From NCBI GenBank assembly GCA_003248125.1, contig QJXZ01000380.1:1-42503 (forward strand): DNA of 42,503 nt. Reading direction: 5' to 3'. The position numbers and the translations under genes were made by a program. Of this stretch, positions 18,756 through 27,724 are shown piece by piece; within the stretch, counting starts at the first letter, position 1, and each line of letters begins with the position of its first letter. The DNA is from Gammaproteobacteria bacterium (GTDB lineage: Bacteria > Pseudomonadota > Gammaproteobacteria > Pseudomonadales > Azotimanducaceae). Below the pieces are notes generated by a model. That model had not been told where the DNA came from and did no database searches. It saw nothing but the letters and a program-made list of their open reading frames with translations.

Positions 18756-20102
18756 CTACTTGAAGTAGTCCTTGACGTAGTCGGTGAGCTCGGCCACCGC
18801 GACGCGCTGCTGCTTCATGGTGTCGCGATCGCGAACCGTAACCGTGTCGTCCTTTTCGATGGTGTCGAAGTCGACGGTTACACACAGCGGTGTGCCAACC
18901 TCGTCGTGGCGGCGATAACCCTTACCGATATTGCCGGTGTCTTCGAACAACATGCGCCCAATCCCGAGCGCTTGCAGCGTCTGCTTGATTTCCTTGGCCT
19001 TTGCCATGATGCCGTCGTGATTGCGCTTGAGCGGCAACACGGCGACCTTGATTGGCGCGAGATGCGGCTCGAAGCCGAGCACGGTGCGCTCGGTTCCGTT
19101 GTCGAGTTGCTCGACCCGATAGCTTTCGTTCAGCACCGCAAGCACTCCGCGATCGACACCTGCTGAAGGTTCAATGACGTAGGGCACCTGCCAGGCCTTG
19201 GTGTCGGGGTCCTGCATGGCGAGTTTCGCGTTCGAATCTGTGTTGGCAAGTACCTTGGCCGTCAGGTTGTATTCGGCCTGATTCTTGGTGTGAGAACCCA
19301 AGTCGAAGTCGGTGCGATTGGCGATTCCTTCCAACTCCTCGACCCCGTGCGGAAACCGATACATCACGTCGAAAGTCGCCTTCGAGTAGTGCGCGAGTTC
19401 ATCGGCCGGCACGCGATAGAGCTGAAGGTTGTTGGGATCGACCCCTTGACGTGCCCACCAATCGAGGCGCTCTTCCACCCACCGTTGGTGCCACTCCTCG
19501 TCGGTGCCCGGAGCAACGAAAAATTCGAGCTCCATCTGCTCGAACTCGCGCACGCGAAAGATGAAATTGCGCGGCGTTATTTCGTTGCGAAACGCCTTGC
19601 CGATCTGCGCGATGCCGAATGGCAGCTTGCGCGACGTCGAATCGAGTACGTGACGAAAGTTGGTGAAGATCGCTTGCGCTGTTTCCGGCCGCAGATACGC
19701 ATATGAGTTGGCGTCGTCGACGGGACCGACCGTCGTCTTGAACATCAAATTGAACGGGCGCGGCTCGGTCAGGTCGGTACCGCCGCATTTCGGACATTTC
19801 TGCTCGGTGAGGTGATCGGCACGCCAGCGTGACTTGCACGTGCGGCAGTCGACCAGTGGATCGGTGAACGTCGCTTCATGGCCGGAGTAGCGCAGCACTT
19901 TGTTGTGGGTCAAGATCGCCGCGTCGAGCCCTTCGACGTCGTCGCGCTCGTAGACCATCGCGCGCCACCATGCAGCCTTCAGATTGTTCTTCAGCTCGAC
20001 ACCGAGCGGGCCATAGTCGTACAAACCCTGCAAGCCGCCATAGATCTCGCTGCTTTGGAAGATGAAGCCGCGCCGCTTGCACAGCGAGACCAACTCGTCC
20101 AT
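18756..20102 (-). CDS. glyQS: Single-chain glycyl-tRNA synthetase (alpha2 type)
   Basis: Charges tRNA-Gly. The 448-residue class II enzyme is the homodimeric form found in Mycobacterium, Staphylococcus, Thermus, archaea and eukaryotes, not the alpha2beta2 GlyQ/GlyS enzyme usual in gammaproteobacteria. Evidence is the N-terminal [13 protein letters not shown] and [13 protein letters not shown], a zinc-ribbon insert (CRTCKSRW and CPKCGG), motif 2 [21 protein letters not shown], and the C-terminal anticodon-binding domain. I start at the ATG giving [13 protein letters not shown]; a GTG 15 bases upstream is possible. A minus-strand TATAGT (20154-20149) may be its -10. The GcvR-like gene follows in the same operon. 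Confidence 0.95.
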   Translation of the reverse strand: MDELVSLCKRRGFIFQSSEIYGGLQGLYDYGPLGVELKNNLKAAWWRAMVYERDDVEGLDAAILTHNKVLRYSGHEATFTDPLVDCRTCKSRWRADHLTEQKCPKCGGTDLTEPRPFNLMFKTTVGPVDDANSYAYLRPETAQAIFTNFRHVLDSTSRKLPFGIAQIGKAFRNEITPRNFIFRVREFEQMELEFFVAPGTDEEWHQRWVEERLDWWARQGVDPNNLQLYRVPADELAHYSKATFDVMYRFPHGVEELEGIANRTDFDLGSHTKNQAEYNLTAKVLANTDSNAKLAMQDPDTKAWQVPYVIEPSAGVDRGVLAVLNESYRVEQLDNGTERTVLGFEPHLAPIKVAVLPLKRNHDGIMAKAKEIKQTLQALGIGRMLFEDTGNIGKGYRRHDEVGTPLCVTVDFDTIEKDDTVTVRDRDTMKQQRVAVAELTDYVKDYFK

Positions 20103-20276
20103 CGAACGTGCCGGCACTGTCGGGACCCATGACAATTCGAGGCGGCGAACTATACCCGAATGGCGGGGGAAAGCCGCCCTTACAAGCATTACAACGGTCA
20201 GACATGGGCTACATGTACACCCCAACGAATGGCGCGGAATTTGGTGAAATGTGCCCGTAGACACGAGGACCGCGCA

Positions 20277-20609
20277 GTGCGCAAAGACGATCGCAAAGAA
20301 CGCACCTACTTCCGCTCGGAGCGGATTGCCGTCTCCAATGGCCAGTGGTTCTTTGCCACCCGCGAGGGTGAGGAAGGTCCGTTCCGGACACGGGACGCGG
20401 CGGAACGCGCACTTGCCCGTTACATCCACGATAAAGTGGAGCTCGAAGGCTTCCAGAAGTCACGAACCGAACGCCCCCTCGTCAGGCCGGTTGCGAAGCA
20501 CAGGGAGCCGGTGACACTCGAACTGGTTCCCATCGAGCGCGAGGCGCCGACCATCGAGCCGCATCTGCCGCGTATTGCCGAGACCACTGCCCGCAGCCTG
20601 GTGTTCTAA
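20277..20609 (+). CDS. DUF6316-like small protein
   Basis: A 110-residue basic protein of unknown function. The core [24 protein letters not shown] followed by an [13 protein letters not shown] helix matches a family of short proteobacterial proteins that I recall as DUF6316 (R-x-x-R, WFF-TREG, GPF pattern). The C-terminal half is a variable, proline/glutamate-rich tail with no recognisable domain. I chose the GTG at 20277, since GAGGA (20265-20269) lies 7 bases upstream; the frame also opens at ATG 20229. No signal peptide or membrane segment is visible. It is divergent from glyQS and probably monocistronic. Confidence 0.7.
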   Translation: MRKDDRKERTYFRSERIAVSNGQWFFATREGEEGPFRTRDAAERALARYIHDKVELEGFQKSRTERPLVRPVAKHREPVTLELVPIEREAPTIEPHLPRIAETTARSLVF

Positions 20610-20667
20610 AACCTGCCCGCCTCGCCGGGGATAGATAAAGTCCCGGCAGATGGTTACCTTTCACGCC

Positions 20668-21144
20668 GTGAAGACGATTCACGTCAGCATTTTGGTCGCG
20701 TTCGCGGCCAGCGCGTGGGCTGCGCCGGTCACGGTCTACCGTCACATCGGTGCCGATGGCGTCGTTTCCTTCGGCGACCAACCCCGCGACGGTGCGGACG
20801 TGCTCACGGTCGACGTGCGCGAACCCCGCGCCGATGAGGTCGCGCGTAGCGTCGAACGCTTCGATACCCAGCTCCTGCTCATCGAACTGCTGCAAGCGGA
20901 TCGGCGTGCACGCGAGGCGGCAGACCTGGACCGGCGTCTGTCGCAGCTCGAGCTCGAGTTCGAACGTGCGCGCGCCCGACCAGCGAAAACCGAATTGGGC
21001 GAAACCGGTTTCCGTTATGCGCCCTGGTTTGCGCGTGATCCGAACTGGCACCACCTGCATCGGCGTCCGGGTGCGGACGTGCGGCCGCCTACGCCGCCGG
21101 CGCAAGCCGAGCGCGTCTCGGCACCGCTCGGCAAGTTCCGCTAG
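20668..21144 (+). CDS. DUF4124-type exported protein
   Basis: A 158-residue exported protein of unknown function. A signal peptide (VKTIHVSILVAFAASAWA) precedes PVTVYRHIGADGVVSFGDQP, the short DUF4124 pattern (a few beta strands with a VYR/YK...DGxxxFSDxP core) found at the start of many proteobacterial periplasmic proteins. A helical, arginine-rich, probably coiled-coil stretch follows (about residues 65-110), then a proline-rich tail. I use the GTG that puts the signal peptide at the very N-terminus; an ATG 18 bases upstream is equally open, and neither has a strong Shine-Dalgarno. Confidence 0.75.
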   Translation: MKTIHVSILVAFAASAWAAPVTVYRHIGADGVVSFGDQPRDGADVLTVDVREPRADEVARSVERFDTQLLLIELLQADRRAREAADLDRRLSQLELEFERARARPAKTELGETGFRYAPWFARDPNWHHLHRRPGADVRPPTPPAQAERVSAPLGKFR

Positions 21145-21181
21145 TGCGCCGCTGCGGTGGCCATGAGCCGAGCGAATAGCT

Positions 21182-21757
21182 TTGCGCATTGGCCTCATTT
21201 CAGACACGCACATTCCGGAGAGTCGCCCGTCGCTGTGGCCGCAGATCTTCGATGCGTTCGCGGGCGTCGATCTCGTCTTTCACGCCGGCGACATTCACGA
21301 GTTTCACGTGCTCGATGCCCTCGAAAGGATCGCGCCGGTATACGCGGCGCGTGGCAATGGCGAGGACGGCTCCGGCGGCCGGCCGACGCAGCCCGAGGAC
21401 CCGCGGGTCCGCTACGCGTGGCTGTTGCATCTGGAAGGCTTGAAGGTCGGGCTAACCCACTATGTGCCGGTGCCGGAGCGGCCGCCGAACTTCACGCTGG
21501 CACGCTGGCTCGAGCGCTTCTTTCCCGGCGAAAAGCCCGACGTCATCGTCTCCGGCGACACCCACGTGGAACGCATCGCGTGGCTACACGGCACTCTGTG
21601 CGTCAATCCCGGATCGCCGACCTATCCACACAACTACGACACGCAGCTCGGCACAGTAGGCATCCTCGAGCTCGACGGCGGTGTTGCGAATGCCGAGATC
21701 CTGCAGCTCACGGAACACGGCACGGCGCCGTTCGAATGGGGACGTAGCTGGCGCTGA
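21182..21757 (+). CDS. YfcE/MJ0936-type metallophosphoesterase
   Basis: A 191-residue calcineurin-like phosphoesterase of the small YfcE/MJ0936 group, which act on phosphodiesters in vitro; the natural substrate is unknown. The metal-binding motifs appear in order: ISDTH (6-10), FHAGDIH, ARGNGE, LTHY, SGDTHV and the family-specific NPGSPT near the C-terminus. It uses a TTG start with a poor Shine-Dalgarno; no better start is in frame before the conserved MRIGLISDTH. The next gene starts 20 bases downstream on the same strand, so the two may be cotranscribed. Confidence 0.9.
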   Translation: MRIGLISDTHIPESRPSLWPQIFDAFAGVDLVFHAGDIHEFHVLDALERIAPVYAARGNGEDGSGGRPTQPEDPRVRYAWLLHLEGLKVGLTHYVPVPERPPNFTLARWLERFFPGEKPDVIVSGDTHVERIAWLHGTLCVNPGSPTYPHNYDTQLGTVGILELDGGVANAEILQLTEHGTAPFEWGRSWR

Positions 21758-21777
21758 CGGTTGCGAAGGGGGAACAC

Positions 21778-23979
21778 TTGCGCTTACCAGGGTTGTTGAA
21801 ACGTTGGGCGATATCGGCGTCGACGCAGCGCGGCATTGCGCGAGCGTTGGTGGCGATCGGTTGGATACTGGCGATCGCATTCCTGCTCCTGCTGGGGCTG
21901 TCTCATTTCGCGATCGAGCGCGCGCTCGGCGCGTTGGCCGGCTTTTTGGTCACGGTCATCGCAGCATTGCTGGCTCTCCTTGCGATCTCTGTGCTTCGTC
22001 ACGGCCGGTTGCAGCTCTGGTGGGGCCTCCTGCTGTCGGCGAGCGCAATCGCGTTCGTCTACGGTGGTTTGATGGCGCCGCCAGGGTTGTTGGGGACGCT
22101 CGCCGCGGTCTGGTTGGGCGGCGTCTTGCTCGGCGGTGGTCTGGCGCGTTGGCGAGGGTCGGTGGGGCATCAGCTAGCGGCGATAGCTGGCGCGGTGCTG
22201 CTGCTCGCCGTTGCGGTACTGTTTCTGATCCCTGGATTCGACGATCCGCTCGAACGCGAGCTGGTGCCGGCCGACGTGCCGCAGCTCCAGCTCGCCGATC
22301 CCGGCGCGCGCGGCACCTTGCACTTCAGCACGTTCACGTATGGCAGTGGCACCGATCGCAACCGGCCGGAATTCGGCACTGGCGCTCGGTTGCGCACGGC
22401 TTCGGTGGACGGTGCCAAGCTGATCGATGGCTGGTCCGGGCTCGCCGGCTGGGCGCGCACGCGGTACTGGGGTTTTGATGCCAAGGCGTTGCCGATCCAG
22501 GGCCGCGTTTGGATGCCGACCGGCGATGGACCGTACCCGCTCGCGCTGATCGTGCACGGCAATCACGACATGGAGGACTTCTCGGATACCGGTTATGGCT
22601 ATCTCGGTGAGCTCTTCGCGAGTCACGGTGTGATCACTGTCTCCGTCGACGAGAATTTCTTGAACAGTAGCCTTGCCGACTTGTTGGGCGGGTTCGACGG
22701 TGGTCTCGAGAAAGAGAACGACGCCCGCGGTTGGTTGCTGCTCGAGCATCTGCGCCAGTTTCGGGAATGGAATGCGACTGCCGATAATCCATTCACCGCC
22801 AAGGTCGATCTGGATCGCGTGGTGTTGGTCGGTCACTCGCGCGGCGGCGAAGCGGTCGCCGAGGCGGCGCTGTTCAACCGGCTGTCGTTCTATCCCGACG
22901 ATGCCACGCTCGCCTTCGACTACGGATTCGGTATTCGCGGCCTGATCGCGATTGCGCCGGCCGATGGCCAATATGATCCGCGCGATCTCCCCACCGAGTT
23001 GGTCGACATCAGCTACTTCGTCATTCATGGCAGCCACGACGGCGACGTGCAATCGTTCATGGGCGCGCCGCAGTACATGCGCACGACGTTCGTTCAATGC
23101 GACAGCTGCTTCAAGGCCGGCTGGTATGTGGTTGGTGCCAATCACGGCCAATTCAACACCAGTTGGGGCAGACACGACTTCCCGCCGCCGTGGGATTGGG
23201 TGCTGAACCTCACGCCAATCATGGACGGCGAGGCGCAGCGGCGGATTGCCCGAGCGAGTTTCGGTGCCTTCTTGCAGGTAGTGCTCGATGGTCGCAACGA
23301 GTATCGGTCGTTCTTGGCAGAGCCAGATGCCGGACGCGATTGGATCGGTGGGACCGAAGTCGTGCATCAATTTGTCGACGCGCGTCGCTTGGTCATTGCC
23401 GACTATGAAGAGGATGCCGACGTTTCGACTGCAACGCTCGGCGGAGCCCGAATCGTGACCAAGGGCTTGAGTCGGTGGCGCGAACGACTGGTACCGCTGA
23501 AGTGGGACGATCTCGACTCCGCGGCCGCTCAGATTGGCTGGAATGGCCCGGAAAGCGAGTATCGGATCGAGTTCGATTCGTCACCGGCTCCGATCGAACA
23601 TGTCGAATTCGCGCTTGCAATGAGCGATGCAAACCCCTCGAGCGATGCCGGCGCGGAAGGGAATTGGCAGGTACCGGATGTCATCGACTTCAGCATCGTG
23701 TTCACCGATGTCGACGGCCAATCCGCGAGCGTGCCGCTTTCGAGTGTGCATACGCTGAACAAACCGGTCGCGGTGACGACCCGCAAGTGGGAGTGGTTCG
23801 ACGACATCGATGCCAGTGAACCGGTGTTCCAGTATTACCGGCTGCCGGCCGGCAAGTTCGAGTCGGTGGACATGGCGCGGCTTGCGTCGCTAGCCTTGCG
23901 ATTCGATCGCACTGCGGCCGGAACCATCTGGCTCGACGAGTTGGCGTTCGAGATGCGACCTACGGAGCATTCGCAATGA
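21778..23979 (+). CDS. Membrane-anchored alpha/beta hydrolase
   Basis: A 733-residue protein of unknown substrate. The first 155 residues hold about five hydrophobic helices (near 22-44, 48-73, 78-99, 102-123, 132-152). An alpha/beta hydrolase domain follows: oxyanion-hole HGNHD at 260-264, nucleophile elbow GHSRGGE with Ser354, a candidate acid in IHGSHDGD (Asp421 or 423) and His456 in GANHGQF. A beta-rich C-terminal part (about 530-733) may bind ligand or carbohydrate. The hydrolase is likely extracytoplasmic. The start is TTG with AAGGGGGAA just upstream. Its last four bases overlap the methyltransferase gene (ATGA), so they are coupled. Confidence 0.8.
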   Translation: MRLPGLLKRWAISASTQRGIARALVAIGWILAIAFLLLLGLSHFAIERALGALAGFLVTVIAALLALLAISVLRHGRLQLWWGLLLSASAIAFVYGGLMAPPGLLGTLAAVWLGGVLLGGGLARWRGSVGHQLAAIAGAVLLLAVAVLFLIPGFDDPLERELVPADVPQLQLADPGARGTLHFSTFTYGSGTDRNRPEFGTGARLRTASVDGAKLIDGWSGLAGWARTRYWGFDAKALPIQGRVWMPTGDGPYPLALIVHGNHDMEDFSDTGYGYLGELFASHGVITVSVDENFLNSSLADLLGGFDGGLEKENDARGWLLLEHLRQFREWNATADNPFTAKVDLDRVVLVGHSRGGEAVAEAALFNRLSFYPDDATLAFDYGFGIRGLIAIAPADGQYDPRDLPTELVDISYFVIHGSHDGDVQSFMGAPQYMRTTFVQCDSCFKAGWYVVGANHGQFNTSWGRHDFPPPWDWVLNLTPIMDGEAQRRIARASFGAFLQVVLDGRNEYRSFLAEPDAGRDWIGGTEVVHQFVDARRLVIADYEEDADVSTATLGGARIVTKGLSRWRERLVPLKWDDLDSAAAQIGWNGPESEYRIEFDSSPAPIEHVEFALAMSDANPSSDAGAEGNWQVPDVIDFSIVFTDVDGQSASVPLSSVHTLNKPVAVTTRKWEWFDDIDASEPVFQYYRLPAGKFESVDMARLASLALRFDRTAAGTIWLDELAFEMRPTEHSQ

Positions 23980-24818
23980 CAATGCTGGCCGCCAGCGGCG
24001 CCAACGCGGCGCAGATAGAGTTTTGGAACAGTGAGGCAGCCAAGTCGTGGACCGAGCATCAGGCTCACCTCGACCGATTGCTCGCGCCGTTGTCACGGCA
24101 GTTGCTCGCGCGCGCGGCCGTGCGCAAGGACGAGCGCGTACTGGATGTCGGCTGTGGCTGTGGAGATACGTCGCTTGCGCTCGCTGAAGGCGGCGCGCAC
24201 GTCACGGGCATCGACATCTCGGCGCAGATGCTGGACCGTGCCAAGCATCGCGCGAAAGAACTGAAACGCAAGATCGAATTTCACCTCGTTGATGCGGCCG
24301 AGGCGCAGTTCGAACCTGTCTATGACCTGCTGTTCTCGCGATTCGGCGTCATGTTCTTTGCCGATCCGGTGGCCGCCTTCCGCAATTTGCGCGGCGCGCT
24401 CGCCGACGGTGGGCGCATGGCGTTTCTCTGTTGGCAGAGTGTTGCCGCGAATCCGTGGATGGCAATGCCATTCGCCGCTGCGCGGGCATATCTTCCGGAG
24501 CCGCCGGCACAGGATCCGCGTGCACCGGGACCGTTCGCGTTTGCGGATGCCGACTACGTGAGATCGATCTTGCGCGATGCCGGGTTCACACGTATCGGGA
24601 TCGAAGCCGTTAGCGCCGATCTCGTGCTGGGCAGCGACATCGAGGAAGCGCTCACCTTCTGTGCGCGTGTTGGGCCTTTGAGTCGACCGTTGGCGGAGGC
24701 ATCGAAGGATGTGCGCGCGCGCGCGATTGCGGCTGTGCGAGAAGCGTTCGCGGCTCATGCGAAGGGTGGTGCAGTCTCGTACGGCGCGAGTTGCTGGGTC
24801 GTCACGGCGACACGCTAA
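23976..24818 (+). CDS. Class I SAM-dependent methyltransferase
   Basis: A 280-residue methyltransferase of the UbiE/methyltransferase-11/25 type; the substrate is not known. The N-terminal FWNSEAAKSWTEHQAHLDRLL is typical of a group acting on small molecules or lipids. Motif I VLDVGCGCGDTS is at residues 55-66, the acidic loop ITGIDIS/GIDISAQML follows, then LVDAAEAQF and the post-motif SRFGVMFFADPVAAFRNL. It overlaps the membrane hydrolase gene by 4 bases and converges with the acyl-CoA ligase gene 36 bases away. The coupling suggests that hydrolase and methyltransferase serve one process. Confidence 0.88.
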   Translation: MTMLAASGANAAQIEFWNSEAAKSWTEHQAHLDRLLAPLSRQLLARAAVRKDERVLDVGCGCGDTSLALAEGGAHVTGIDISAQMLDRAKHRAKELKRKIEFHLVDAAEAQFEPVYDLLFSRFGVMFFADPVAAFRNLRGALADGGRMAFLCWQSVAANPWMAMPFAAARAYLPEPPAQDPRAPGPFAFADADYVRSILRDAGFTRIGIEAVSADLVLGSDIEEALTFCARVGPLSRPLAEASKDVRARAIAAVREAFAAHAKGGAVSYGASCWVVTATR

Positions 24819-24854
24819 ACAAGCGCCATGGGTCTTTCCGCGCTTTGCCGCGAG

Positions 24855-26456
24855 CTACGCGGTGAACACACCCCGTGCGTCTGGCGCGAAACGGTCAAGG
24901 AGAAAACGTTCCTGTGGTTTCTCCGATGCGGTCTTCGGAATCTCGTCGACGACTTGTAGATAACTCGGTACGAAGTTGGGTTCGAGGCCCTTGCGGCAGG
25001 CCTCGAAGACCGCTTGCGCATCGAACGTCTTGGCATTGGTCGGCACCACCGCGGCGACTACGTCCTTCTCGCCGGGTGCCCCCGATGCGGCCGGTACGCC
25101 GTACACGAAGACGTCGGTTACCATCGGATGTTCGCCGACCACTTTCTCGACGAATCCGGGGTTGATGAAGTCGCCGTTGTGGCGGATGCCACCCCCCTTG
25201 CGGAAGTCGAAGTAGAACCAACCGTTCTCGTCCGTGTGGCCAATGTCACCGGAACGCAGCCAGCCGCCTTCTGTCTTGCGCTTCGATGCCTCGGGATTTC
25301 GAAAGTACTCCACCGTCGGTGCCGGACCTTGTTTCGACCGGCTGACGATCTCACCCATCACGCCCGGTGGACACTCGTTGCCGTCTTCGTCGACGACCTT
25401 CATTTCGAGCCCCGGGGGCGGTTTGCCGAAGCTGCCGATCGGACCGACGCCGGGCGGGTTCATCGCCATGCCGCCTTCGATTGCGCCGTACATTTCGAAG
25501 ATCTTCACGTTGAATCGCTTCTCGAAGTTGGCCCAGATTGCGGCGGGCATCCCGGCCGACAGCACCATGCGCACCGGATTGTCGCCGTCGTTCGCCTTCT
25601 CGGGCTCCGAGTAGACAGCGGTCGCCATGCCGCCCAGCAGATTGAAGACGGTGCATCCGTACTTGCGGCAGATGTCCCACAGCCGTGATTTGGTGAACTT
25701 GCGGGAGAACACCACGGGGCAATCGAGTCCGATTGCAGGTGCGAAGGTCAGCAACTGGGCATTGCCGTGCGTAAGCGACAATCCCGTGTATGGTCGGTCC
25801 GAAGAATTCCAGCCGAACCCAGGTCCGCCCATCGTCCCGGCGCCGAAACGAACATTCGGGAACACCACACCCTTGGGGTCGCCGGTCGTACCCGAGGTGT
25901 AGATGATCTGTAGGGGATCCTCTGGTTTCTCGAGCCGCACGTCGACGACACCGGCGGGTCGGTCGTAGACGGCGCCGTAGGACTCACCACCACTCACGTC
26001 ACCAACCTCTAGATGTAGCGCATCCTCGTCCGACTCGAGTACGAGCACCCATTCGAGACTCGGCACCTTGCCGAGCAATTCGACCACGCTCGGTAGGTTG
26101 TAGCGCGCGCACAAGATGCCGCGACACTCGCTGTTGTTGAGCGTAAAAGCGAGCTTGTCGCCCTTGGTGCGTGGGTCGATCGGCACTACCACGGTGGCAC
26201 TGATCGATGCGCCGATTAGGCACTCGATGAATTCGGGATGGTTGCGTATGAGGGTGGCGAATCGGTCGCCTCGATCCATACCGCGCTCGATGAGCCAACC
26301 GGCGATGCGATTTGCGTTCTCGAACAACTGGGCATTGGTGCGGGTTTCGTCGGCGCGCACACCGCCGCCCTCGAACGTGACCACGAGCGCATCACCCTTG
26401 TTCTCGGCCCTGTTCGCGAACAGATCGGCGAGAATCAGGTTGTTGCGTTGTCTCAT
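24855..26456 (-). CDS. Acyl-CoA ligase, CaiC-like (AMP-binding)
   Basis: An ATP-dependent acyl-CoA synthetase of 533 residues from the ANL superfamily. The P-loop IIYTSGTTGDPKG is at about 185-197, the A5-type motif MYGAIEGG and the hinge SGDIGHTDENGW follow, and the lysine-bearing C-terminus PKTASEKPQERFL is intact. Overall it resembles crotonobetaine/carnitine-CoA ligases and the acyl-CoA ligases of steroid and bile-acid pathways. It is the last gene of a four-gene minus-strand operon (acyl-CoA dehydrogenase, nitroreductase-like, thiolase, ligase), with a 19-base gap to the thiolase gene. The substrate is unknown; a side-chain carboxylate is a reasonable guess. Confidence 0.9.
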   Translation of the reverse strand: MRQRNNLILADLFANRAENKGDALVVTFEGGGVRADETRTNAQLFENANRIAGWLIERGMDRGDRFATLIRNHPEFIECLIGASISATVVVPIDPRTKGDKLAFTLNNSECRGILCARYNLPSVVELLGKVPSLEWVLVLESDEDALHLEVGDVSGGESYGAVYDRPAGVVDVRLEKPEDPLQIIYTSGTTGDPKGVVFPNVRFGAGTMGGPGFGWNSSDRPYTGLSLTHGNAQLLTFAPAIGLDCPVVFSRKFTKSRLWDICRKYGCTVFNLLGGMATAVYSEPEKANDGDNPVRMVLSAGMPAAIWANFEKRFNVKIFEMYGAIEGGMAMNPPGVGPIGSFGKPPPGLEMKVVDEDGNECPPGVMGEIVSRSKQGPAPTVEYFRNPEASKRKTEGGWLRSGDIGHTDENGWFYFDFRKGGGIRHNGDFINPGFVEKVVGEHPMVTDVFVYGVPAASGAPGEKDVVAAVVPTNAKTFDAQAVFEACRKGLEPNFVPSYLQVVDEIPKTASEKPQERFLLDRFAPDARGVFTA

Positions 26457-26475
26457 GGCCGGCCTCGCGACGTCG

Positions 26476-27711
26476 TCACCTCGTTAGAATCGTGACGCAT
26501 TGGGCCGCCGCGTCGGTACCGATCGAGCCGCCGCCATTGTGGGCGAGGCCTACCGTAGCACCATCGACTTGGCGCGGGCCGCTACGGCCAAGCAGTTGCT
26601 CCGTGAGCTCGACGATTTGCGCGATACCGGTGGCGCCGATCGGGTGACCTTTGCGCAGCAACCCGCCCGAGGTGTTCACCGGCAGCCGCCCGCCAAGCTT
26701 GGTCGTCCCTTCGTCGATGAGCCGTCCACCCTCGCCCTTGCCGCAAATGCCGAGCGACTCGTAGGCGATGATTTCGGCCGGGGCCGACGCATCGTGCAGT
26801 TCGACGACCGACAAATCGTCGGGTCCGACACCGGCCTCTTCGTATGCCTGCTGTGCGCAGAGCTCCGAGACGCCGCTCTCGTTGGCACTGCGATCCCAGC
26901 CGGAGTGCAGCACGGTCGACGCGATTCGTACGGCCTGCTTCGTGAGGCCGAGTTCCCTCACCTTGCGCTCGCTCATGACGATGACGGCGGCGCCGCCGTC
27001 GCCGATCGGTGAGCACATCGGGCGCGTCAGAGGTTCGGCGATCATCGGCTCCTGGAGTACCTGCTTGACCGTCAATGCCTCCCGAAACTGGGCGCGGGGA
27101 TTCAGGCTGCCGTGATACGAGTTCTTGGCCGATACGCCGGCGAATTGCTCGACCGTGGTGCCGTACGCCTTCATGTGGGCGCGAGCTGCCTGTGCGTAGA
27201 TGTCCATGAACATGGAGCGGCGCTCGCCGGCACCGGAGGCGGCGGAACTCGCGCCGCCCGCTTCCGCGCTTTTCTTGAGGCGGTCCATGATCGCGGCGAG
27301 TTCCTCGACATCGACCGCACCCGTGAACGCACCAAATACCTTGCGCTTGTCCTCGTGGTACATCTTTTCGACACCGACGGCGAGCACCACGTCGTAGAGA
27401 CCCGCCGAGACCATCGCGGCCGCTTGATTGAGGGCGGTCGATGCGCTGGCGCAGGCGTTCTCGACGTTCACTACCGGGATCTTGCCGATGCCGACGCCAC
27501 GCAGCACGACCTGGCCGCGAATGCACTCCTGACCGGTGAGTAGTCCCGCCGCCGCGTTACCGACGAACGCGGCCTGGATGTCGCCCTTGTCGATGCCGGC
27601 GTCAGTGATTGCATCGACGATCGCCTGCCCGCCGATCGCCTTCAGGCCCAAGTCCATGTGCTTGCCGAAGTGCGTCATGCCGACGCCTGTGATGTACGCG
27701 TTGGTCTTCAT
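26476..27711 (-). CDS. Thiolase family protein (SCP-x type)
   Basis: A 411-residue thiolase of the sterol-carrier-protein-x/non-canonical group, which cleaves 3-ketoacyl-CoA with CoA. The nucleophilic cysteine is Cys87 in NVENACASAS; later motifs are VVELHDASAPAE, NTSGGLLRKGHPIGATG with the catalytic histidine, and a terminal HNGGGS in place of the CxG of classic thiolases, as is usual for this group. Members act on branched or steroid side chains. It lies 13 bases downstream of the nitroreductase-like gene and 19 upstream of the ligase gene, so it belongs to the same operon. Confidence 0.9.
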   Translation of the reverse strand: MKTNAYITGVGMTHFGKHMDLGLKAIGGQAIVDAITDAGIDKGDIQAAFVGNAAAGLLTGQECIRGQVVLRGVGIGKIPVVNVENACASASTALNQAAAMVSAGLYDVVLAVGVEKMYHEDKRKVFGAFTGAVDVEELAAIMDRLKKSAEAGGASSAASGAGERRSMFMDIYAQAARAHMKAYGTTVEQFAGVSAKNSYHGSLNPRAQFREALTVKQVLQEPMIAEPLTRPMCSPIGDGGAAVIVMSERKVRELGLTKQAVRIASTVLHSGWDRSANESGVSELCAQQAYEEAGVGPDDLSVVELHDASAPAEIIAYESLGICGKGEGGRLIDEGTTKLGGRLPVNTSGGLLRKGHPIGATGIAQIVELTEQLLGRSGPRQVDGATVGLAHNGGGSIGTDAAAQCVTILTR

Positions 27712-27724
27712 GGTGCTTCCTCTA

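Noticed and set aside
20103-20276. Glycine riboswitch or T-box leader for glyQS
   Set aside because: I could not find the conserved riboswitch or T-box core on the minus strand; only a possible -10 was visible.
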